Below, piece by piece: positions 25,519 through 30,190 of a DNA stretch of 30,190 nucleotides. Numbering within the stretch: the stretch's first letter is position 1; each line of letters opens with the position of its first letter. The notes below the pieces were generated by a model, which made no database searches, was not told the DNA's origin, and saw nothing but the letters and a program-made list of their open reading frames with translations. A program made the position numbers and the translations under genes. The DNA is from DATNNN01 sp035601815 (GTDB taxonomy: Bacteria > Pseudomonadota > Alphaproteobacteria > Rhizobiales > Xanthobacteraceae): assembly GCA_035601815.1 (NCBI GenBank), contig DATNNN010000191.1:1-30190 (forward strand). The letters run 5' to 3'.

Positions 25519-27111
25519 TTAAACCCCGGCCGCCCCACCGTCGCCGCGCGGGTCGTGGGCCCCTTCCAGGGTGCCGTCGGGAGAGAAGGTGACGGCGCCG
25601 GCGTGGCCCATGACCTCGGTGTAGGGCTCGACCACCTGGACGTCGTGGCCGGCGCGCTCCAGCTCCTCGAACAGGCTCGCCGGAAAGCGCGATTCGATCC
25701 TGAGGTTGGTGATGTTGGTCCCCCAGGTGCGGCCGAGGATCCAGCGCGGCCGGTCGATTGCCTCGAACAGCCCCTCGCCGTGGTAGGCGTGGCGCGTGAG
25801 GAGGGCCGCGAGCGTCTGCGGCTGCCCTTCCCCGCCCATGGTCCCGTAGCCCATGACGCGGCCGTCCTTCAGCACCGCGAGCGCGGGGGCAAGCGTGTGC
25901 GGCGGCCGGCGGCCGGGCTCGAGCGCATTCCTCGCCTTGGCATCGAGAGAGAAAGCGGAACCGCGGTTCTGCATCAGCACGCCGGTGCGCGGCAGCACGC
26001 AGCCCGAGCCGAACTCGTGGAACAGCGACTGGATATAGGAGACGACGAGGCCCGAGGCGTCGGCGGCGCCGATCCAGACTGTGTCGCCCTTGCCCGCCGG
26101 ATGCGGCCACGGAGCCGCCCGCTTACGATCGATCGCCCCGGCCTCGCGGTCGAGCGCCGCCGGCTCGAGATAGTCGGAAGGGTCCTCGGTCAGGCGATCG
26201 AAATCGGTCACCACCCGGTCGCGGATGCGGAAGGCGCGTTTGGTCGCTTCGACGATGCCGTGGACTTGGTCGAAGGTCTCGGCCTGGCGCACACCCAGCC
26301 GGTCGTAGATGCCGAGGATGATGAGCGAGGCGATGCCCGGCGTCGGCGGCGGGCAGTTGTAGGCGATGCCGGGCTTGAGCGGGACCGATAGCGGCTCGCG
26401 CACCAGGGCGCGGTAGCGCTCCAGATCAACCCGCGTCACCGGGCTGCCGATGCTCTCAAGGTCGGCGGCGATCTCGCGGCCGACGTCGCCGCGATAGAAA
26501 TCGACGAGCTTGGCGCGGGCAAGTTGCTCGAAGGTGTCGGCGAGCCGGCCGGTGGAGAGCGTTGTTCCTTCCTTCGGCGGATTGCCGTCCACGAGGAACG
26601 CCTCGGCGAAGCCGGGGACGTCGATCTTGGCGCCGCGCTCGGTGGTGAAGCGCCAGGCATAGGAGCGCGACACCGGGCTGCCGGCACGAGCGAGCTTGGC
26701 CGCAGGCTCGATCAGCCGGGCGAGCGGCATGCGGCCGCCGAGCGCCTTTGCGATCTCCAGCGCCACCATCCAGCCGCCGACCGCGCCCGGCACGGTCAGC
26801 GCCGCGTGCGGGCCGCGCTCCGGGATCTTGTCGTAGCCGAGCTCGCGGTAGCGCTGCCGGGTGGCGAGCGACCCGGCGTAGCCCGCCGCCTCGATGTAAT
26901 GGGTGCGTCCGGAGGGCTCGCGGACGAGCCAGAAGCCGTCGCCGCCCATGTGGTTCATATGTGGGTAGGCGACGACGATCGCCGCCGCGGCGGCGACCGC
27001 CGCCTCTAGCGCGTTGCCGCCGTCGGCGATGACGTCGCGGCCGGCCTCGGCGGCGAGACGATGGGGTGCGGCGACGACGCCGCGGCGGACCTTCACGCTC
27101 TCGGCAAACAT
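25519..27111 (-). CDS. Gamma-glutamyltransferase family protein (YwrD-type)
   Basis: This Ntn-hydrolase of the gamma-glutamyltranspeptidase family has 530 residues. Such precursors cleave themselves before a Thr that becomes the nucleophile of the small subunit. Here the candidate is Thr344 in KGDTVWIGAADASG. N-terminal motifs GVVAAPHRLAAEAGRDV and GGNALEAAVAAAAAI fit the family, and GTMGGEGQPQT (423-433) is the conserved glycine-rich loop. No signal peptide is visible, unlike periplasmic GGT, so a cytoplasmic YwrD-like role is likelier. ATG 27111 is chosen by homology; its Shine-Dalgarno sequence is weak. Whether it acts on glutathione or other gamma-glutamyl or acyl substrates is open. Confidence 0.9.
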   Translation of the reverse strand: MFAESVKVRRGVVAAPHRLAAEAGRDVIADGGNALEAAVAAAAAIVVAYPHMNHMGGDGFWLVREPSGRTHYIEAAGYAGSLATRQRYRELGYDKIPERGPHAALTVPGAVGGWMVALEIAKALGGRMPLARLIEPAAKLARAGSPVSRSYAWRFTTERGAKIDVPGFAEAFLVDGNPPKEGTTLSTGRLADTFEQLARAKLVDFYRGDVGREIAADLESIGSPVTRVDLERYRALVREPLSVPLKPGIAYNCPPPTPGIASLIILGIYDRLGVRQAETFDQVHGIVEATKRAFRIRDRVVTDFDRLTEDPSDYLEPAALDREAGAIDRKRAAPWPHPAGKGDTVWIGAADASGLVVSYIQSLFHEFGSGCVLPRTGVLMQNRGSAFSLDAKARNALEPGRRPPHTLAPALAVLKDGRVMGYGTMGGEGQPQTLAALLTRHAYHGEGLFEAIDRPRWILGRTWGTNITNLRIESRFPASLFEELERAGHDVQVVEPYTEVMGHAGAVTFSPDGTLEGAHDPRGDGGAAGV

Positions 27112-27207
27112 GCTCTGCAAGTAGCCGGGCCGCGGCAAGAAGGGAAGCGCCGGCGCTTGATCGCCCCGTCCATTCGGGCCAGATTGCCGGCCCCTGGAGC
27201 GAGAACG

Positions 27208-27459
27208 ATGACCGACGGCAGCACCCGACCCGCCCGCATCAAGTGGACGAGCTTCGCCACGGTGATCAGCGCCGCGATTCTGATCGGCACCGAGATCGTC
27301 GGCGCCGGACTCGCGACCGGCTGGGCGATCGCGACCATGCTTGGGTTTGGCGAGGTCGGCGCGTGGGTGCTCGAAGGCCTGTTCGCGATCAGCGGCTTCG
27401 CCGTCATCATCGCGTTCGTTCGCTCCGCGACTCGCATCGAGCCGATCGTCGAGCGGTGA
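27208..27459 (+). CDS. Small two-helix membrane protein, unknown function
   Basis: This 83-residue protein starts at ATG 27208, with GGAG about eight bases upstream. A short polar N-terminus (MTDGSTRPARIKW) is followed by two hydrophobic segments, about residues 14-43 and 48-72, joined by a short turn (GFGEVGAW). It ends with a charged tail (RSATRIEPIVER). I do not recognise a named family; small proteins like this recur as hypothetical proteins in Hyphomicrobiales. It is divergent from the gamma-glutamyltransferase gene and precedes the polyamine locus, which has its own promoter. Confidence 0.75.
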   Translation: MTDGSTRPARIKWTSFATVISAAILIGTEIVGAGLATGWAIATMLGFGEVGAWVLEGLFAISGFAVIIAFVRSATRIEPIVER

Positions 27460-27513
27460 GCTCGTCACCCGTTAAAAAATTCTGAAAAACTTTTCGGCGA
27501 GCGCAAGAAAACA

Positions 27514-27542
27514 CTTGCAACCGAATCAATTTCCTCCTACAT
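27514..27542 (+). promoter_or_regulatory. Sigma-70-type promoter for the ornithine decarboxylase leader
   Basis: CTTGCA at 27514-27519 and CTACAT at 27537-27542 are separated by exactly 17 bp. This fits the alphaproteobacterial housekeeping pattern CTTGAC-N17-CTATAT at four and five of six positions. The region is locally AT-rich in a very GC-rich genome. Transcription would begin near 27549, giving a leader of about 420 nt before the decarboxylase. Confidence 0.6.
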
Positions 27543-27548
27543 GCGAAT

Positions 27549-27971
27549 TGCCCAATTTCGCACGTGCCTGTGGTCGCGTGCCGGTCGACGGAGTCCCGGA
27601 CAAGAGGCCGGAAAGACGTCGGGGCAGACCGGTAGCCGGAGTCAACCGGCCGACCCCGCTCTCCGCGAGGGACGCGACTTAAAGCAACGACGTAGCGGGC
27701 CTTATTGGTCTCTGCCGGCGCTGACGGAAGGCGTCGGGGTTACTGAAGAGGCACTACTCTTGCCGGCTGTGCGGAACGGGGCTCTCCCCAATCCAAGCAG
27801 TGACGAGAAGGTCTCCGGTACGTTCATCCGGAACTCTCTGGTCACAACGGCGCAAGGAAGCCGGCGTTAGCCGGCAAAGCGGGCGAAGGCCCGCCACGGG
27901 CGTAGCGCATCTGGCGCTGCCCTCGCGGCACCTTCGTCCAGGGCTTGGAGTTGGAGAAGGAGAAGGAAGAG
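27549..27971 (+). ncRNA. speF leader: Structured cis-regulatory leader RNA, probable speF motif
   Basis: The ~420-nt untranslated stretch before ornithine decarboxylase has no credible coding content but is full of hairpins. Examples (5' arm/3' arm): 27585-27590/27617-27622 enclosing CCGG 27596-27599/27608-27611; 27620-27624/27654-27658 enclosing 27635-27639/27646-27650; AAGAG 27746-27750/27757-27761; GGGG 27778-27781/27786-27789; TCCGG 27814-27818/27828-27832; GCCGGC 27860-27865/27870-27875; GCGGGC 27879-27884/27889-27894; 27898-27908/27914-27922. The first two share bases 27620-27622 and so exclude each other. An alphaproteobacterial element named speF (Rfam RF00518, from memory) occupies exactly this position before COG0019 decarboxylases, so I assign it by context. 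Its ligand and mechanism are not known to me. Confidence 0.7.
27931..27960 (+). promoter_or_regulatory. Helix sequestering the decarboxylase Shine-Dalgarno sequence
   Basis: CCTTCGTCCA (27931-27940) pairs with TGGAGAAGG (27952-27960): nine base pairs with one bulged G (27936) and an 11-base loop. The 3' arm takes up four bases of the Shine-Dalgarno AAGGAG (27957-27962), which lies nine bases before GTG 27972. This looks like an OFF state for translation. A second purine run (GAAGGAAGA, 27962-27970) stays unpaired. Confidence 0.55.
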
Positions 27972-29102
27972 GTGACAGAACGCATACGCAAATTCCTCCG
28001 GCGACGACGAGAGGACGGACCCTGCCTAGTCGTTGATTCCGAGGTCATCCGCGAAAACTATCTGGCCTTTGCCAAAGCGCTGCCTGACACACGCGTCTTC
28101 TATGCGGTGAAAGCCAATCCCGCCCCGGAAATCCTGAAGCTCCTCGCCGAGCTCGGCTCCTGCTTCGATACCGCCTCGCCCGCTGAAATCGAGATGGTGC
28201 TCGCTGCCGGTGCAAGCCCGGAGCGCATCTCCTATGGCAACACCATCAAGAAGGAGGCGGACATCAAGCGCGCCTTCGAGCGCGGCATCCGCCTGTTCGC
28301 GGTGGATTGCGAGGCCGAGGTCGAGAAGATCGCCCGCGCCGCACCCGGCTCCAAGGTGTTCTGCCGCATCCTGTGCGACGGCAGCGGCGCCGAATGGCCG
28401 CTGTCGCGCAAGTTCGGGTGTGTTCCGTCGCTGGCGCCAAAGGTGCTCGAGCATGCCCATAAGCTTGGGCTCGTCGCCCACGGCATCTCGTTCCACGTCG
28501 GCTCGCAGCAGAACGACGTCAAGGCTTGGGACAAAGCGCTCGCCGCCGCGGCCGCGATCTTCCGCGACCTGTCGGACCGCGGGCTGAACCTCGCCATGGT
28601 CAACCTCGGCGGCGGCTTCCCCGCGCGCTACCTGAAGGAGGTCCCCAAGGTCCAGGTCTACGGCAAGTCGATCTTCCGCTCGCTGCGCAAGCACTTCGGC
28701 AACCGCATCCCGGAGACGATCATCGAGCCGGGCCGCGGCCTCGTCGGCGACGCCGGCATGATCGAAGCCGAGGTAGTGCTGATCTCCAAGAAGTCGGAGG
28801 ACGATCCGGTCCGCTGGGTCTACCTCGACATCGGCAAGTTCGGCGGCTTGGCCGAGACTATCGACGAATCGATTCGCTACCCGATTCGCACCACTAAGGA
28901 CAAAGACGAGCGCACGCCGTGCGTGATCGCGGGCCCGACCTGCGACTCCGTTGACGTGCTCTACGAGAAGGATCCGTATCTGCTTCCGGTCTCGCTCGCG
29001 ATCGGCGACAAGGTGCTGATCGAGGCGACCGGCGCCTACACGACCACGTATTCTTCCGTTGCTTTCAATGGCTTCGCCCCGCTCAAGTCGTACGTGATCT
29101 GA
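27972..29102 (+). CDS. odc: Ornithine decarboxylase (alanine-racemase fold, COG0019)
   Basis: This PLP-dependent group IV decarboxylase converts ornithine (some relatives also lysine) to putrescine (cadaverine) in the cytoplasm. The 376-residue protein binds PLP at Lys47 (FYAVKAN). Other motifs are FHVGSQ (about 174), the phosphate-binding LGGGFPARY and EPGRGLVG, and the active-site Cys in GPTCDSVDV near the C-terminus. The GTG at 27972 is preferred: AAGGAG is nine bases upstream and homology starts at TERIRKFL. A TTG at 27945 in frame would translate the purine-rich ribosome site itself. The gene is preceded by its own promoter and structured leader, and followed by a terminator and homospermidine synthase, so putrescine is its expected product. 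It is unrelated to the fold-I SpeF/SpeC of E. coli. Confidence 0.93.
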   Translation: MTERIRKFLRRRREDGPCLVVDSEVIRENYLAFAKALPDTRVFYAVKANPAPEILKLLAELGSCFDTASPAEIEMVLAAGASPERISYGNTIKKEADIKRAFERGIRLFAVDCEAEVEKIARAAPGSKVFCRILCDGSGAEWPLSRKFGCVPSLAPKVLEHAHKLGLVAHGISFHVGSQQNDVKAWDKALAAAAAIFRDLSDRGLNLAMVNLGGGFPARYLKEVPKVQVYGKSIFRSLRKHFGNRIPETIIEPGRGLVGDAGMIEAEVVLISKKSEDDPVRWVYLDIGKFGGLAETIDESIRYPIRTTKDKDERTPCVIAGPTCDSVDVLYEKDPYLLPVSLAIGDKVLIEATGAYTTTYSSVAFNGFAPLKSYVI

Positions 29103-29131
29103 GCGAATCTTCGGCGCGGCGACGCGCAACC

Positions 29132-29168
29132 GCGGCCCTCGGTGCAGAACCGAGGGCCGTCGCGTTTT
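29132..29168 (+). terminator. Rho-independent terminator after ornithine decarboxylase
   Basis: GGCCCTCGG (29134-29142) and CCGAGGGCC (29150-29158) form a perfect nine-pair stem, extended by C-G and G-U pairs at its base, with a seven-base loop. TTTT lies at 29165-29168. The T run is short and six bases from the stem, so termination may be partial, letting some transcripts continue into homospermidine synthase. Confidence 0.75.
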
Positions 29169-29181
29169 AGGAATGATCCAC

Positions 29182-29295
29182 ATGAGGAACATCGAACCCG
29201 GTCCAGACATTGACGCGCGCGCGCTAGCGTGGATTCTGGGTACCGGGAAAGGAAATTTCCCATCGGATTTCACTGCTGCGAGGTCGCGCGCGTGA
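29182..29295 (+). CDS. Candidate 37-residue leader ORF overlapping hss start
   Basis: An ATG at 29182 follows AGGA (29169-29172) by nine bases and opens a 37-codon frame (MRNIEPGPDIDARALAWILG and onward to TAARSRA). Its TGA stop at 29293-29295 overlaps the GTG start of homospermidine synthase as GTGA. The overlap and the ribosome site suggest a real, translationally coupled upstream ORF. I recognise no family, and it has no hydrophobic segment. An in-frame ATG at 29173 would add three residues. It could be a chance frame; the sequence alone cannot settle it. Confidence 0.35.
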   Translation: MRNIEPGPDIDARALAWILGTGKGNFPSDFTAARSRA

Positions 29296-30190
29296 ATATC
29301 TTGCCTGGTCGCACCAAGATTAAGCCAGAGACCCGCGCCGACTGGCCGGTCTACCATACGATCGACGGTCCGATCGTGGTGATCGGCTTCGGCTCCATCG
29401 GCAAGGGCGCTTGGCCGCTGATCGAGCGCCACTTCAAGTTCGACAAGTCGCGCTTCGTCATCGTCGACCCCGAAGACAAGGACCGCGGGATGCTCGACGA
29501 GCGGGGCGTGCGCTTCCTCAAGGAGCGGCTGACCCCGGAGAATTACCGCGACATCCTGCTGCCGCTCCTCACCGACGGTCCCGGCCGCGGCTTCTTGGTC
29601 AACCTATCCATCGACGTGTCGTCGTTGGCGCTGACCGAGCTGTGCCGCGAGATCGGCGCCCTCTACCTCGACACCGTGATCGAGCCATGGCCCGGCCTCT
29701 ACTTCAACCCGAAGTCCACCCCGGCCGCCCGCACCAACTATGCGCTGCGCGAGAACTATCTCGCCGCCCGCCGCCGCCAGCCCAACGGCCCCACGGCCGT
29801 CTCCTGCTGCGGAGCCAATCCGGGCATGGTGTCGTGGTTCGTGAAGCAGGCGCTCCTGAACGTTTCCACCGATCTCGGCCTCAACGGGCCCGAGCCCAAG
29901 ACCCGCGAGGATTGGGCCCGCCTGATGATGAAGGCGGGCGTCAAGGGCATCCACATCGCCGAGCGCGACACCCAACGTGCCCGCCGGCCCAAGCCCGACG
30001 GCACGTTCGTGAACACCTGGTCGGTGGAGGGGTTCGTCGCCGAAGGCATGCAGCCCGCCGAACTTGGCTGGGGCACGCATGAGAAATGGATGCCGGAGAA
30101 CGGCCGTAAGCACGAGACGGGCTCCCAGGCGTCGATCTTCATGCTGCAGCCCGGTGCCAACACCCGCGTGCGTACCTGGTGCCCGACGCC
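29292..30190 (+). CDS. hss: Homospermidine synthase, 3' end beyond window
   Basis: This is the bacterial NAD-dependent enzyme that joins two putrescines into sym-homospermidine, the main long polyamine of many Alphaproteobacteria. About 300 residues are visible with no stop before the window edge. The dinucleotide motif IVVIGFGSIGKG lies at about 27-38. Conserved blocks WPVYHTIDGP, TVIEPWPGLYF, ARTNYALRE and SCCGANPGMVSWFVK match the Blastochloris-type enzyme, which is about 480 residues long. The start is placed at GTG 29292, eight bases after GAGG; a TTG at 29301 is possible and homology proper begins near residue 17. It overlaps a small upstream ORF by four bases. Ornithine decarboxylase 190 bp upstream supplies its putrescine. 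Confidence 0.93.
   Translation, partial: MNILPGRTKIKPETRADWPVYHTIDGPIVVIGFGSIGKGAWPLIERHFKFDKSRFVIVDPEDKDRGMLDERGVRFLKERLTPENYRDILLPLLTDGPGRGFLVNLSIDVSSLALTELCREIGALYLDTVIEPWPGLYFNPKSTPAARTNYALRENYLAARRRQPNGPTAVSCCGANPGMVSWFVKQALLNVSTDLGLNGPEPKTREDWARLMMKAGVKGIHIAERDTQRARRPKPDGTFVNTWSVEGFVAEGMQPAELGWGTHEKWMPENGRKHETGSQASIFMLQPGANTRVRTWCPT

Noticed and set aside
27112..27468. 119-residue N-terminal extension of the gamma-glutamyltransferase
   Set aside because: It runs antisense over the small membrane protein gene, is low in motifs, and the family N-terminus begins near MFAESVKVRRG.
27531..27538. TTCCTCCT as an anti-Shine-Dalgarno partner for the decarboxylase ribosome site
   Set aside because: It lies in the spacer of the predicted promoter, so it should not be in the transcript.
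27541..27870. 109-codon frame inside the decarboxylase leader
   Set aside because: Its ATG overlaps the predicted -10 hexamer (27537-27542), upstream of the probable transcription start, and it has no ribosome site. The hairpin-rich sequence explains the absence of stops.
1..30190. CRISPR arrays, tRNA/rRNA genes, insertion sequences, attachment sites
   Set aside because: No regularly spaced repeats, transposase-like proteins, terminal inverted repeats or tRNA-like cloverleafs were seen.

Overview
The window is a high-GC chromosomal segment typical of an alphaproteobacterium, most likely order Hyphomicrobiales (a Bradyrhizobium / Rhodopseudomonas / Xanthobacteraceae-like relative). The evidence is the gene content: an ornithine decarboxylase followed by a bacterial homospermidine synthase, a DUF459 SGNH protein, a BBP2-type beta-barrel, and a liv-type transporter operon carrying its own acyl-CoA synthetase. 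GTG and TTG starts are frequent. There are no tRNA or rRNA genes, insertion sequences, phage genes or CRISPR arrays, and coding density is very high.

Layout. Positions 1-6020 (+): gltB (5' end at the window edge) and gltD, the two subunits of NADPH glutamate synthase. 6023-8931 (-): an exported DUF459 SGNH-fold protein and an outer-membrane beta-barrel, then a divergent promoter region with repeated GTTAAC boxes. 9085-10092 (+): kdsD-like arabinose-5-phosphate isomerase (KDO/LPS pathway). 10096-18505 (-): a compact transport and activation operon reading acyl-CoA synthetase, livG, livH, livM, periplasmic binding protein, livF, PaaK-like ligase. A strong palindrome lies between the binding-protein gene and livF. 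18728-22240 (-): fused indolepyruvate:ferredoxin oxidoreductase. 22368-23141 (-): SDR oxidoreductase. 23189-24824 (-): NicO-type metal exporter with a DUF1007 partner. 24887-25432 (-): exported L,D-transpeptidase. 25519-27111 (-): YwrD-type gamma-glutamyltransferase. 27208-27459 (+): a small two-helix membrane protein. 27514-30190 (+): promoter, a long structured leader RNA, ornithine decarboxylase, an intrinsic terminator, a tiny ORF overlapping the next start, and homospermidine synthase (cut by the window end).

How the genes work together. The 3' end is a polyamine module: ornithine to putrescine to sym-homospermidine. Its first gene sits behind a ~420-nt leader that folds into many hairpins and ends in a helix burying the Shine-Dalgarno sequence; I believe this is the alphaproteobacterial speF leader. 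The central minus-strand block combines uptake (liv ABC transporter) with CoA activation (two adenylate-forming enzymes) next to an arylpyruvate oxidoreductase. This suggests a carboxylate or aromatic-acid uptake and activation pathway rather than plain branched-chain amino acid import; that is inference. Least expected features: the structured leader with its SD-sequestering helix, the 37-codon ORF joined to hss by a GTGA overlap, a PaaK-like protein with a non-canonical phosphate loop, and an SGNH protein with Thr in place of the catalytic Ser.
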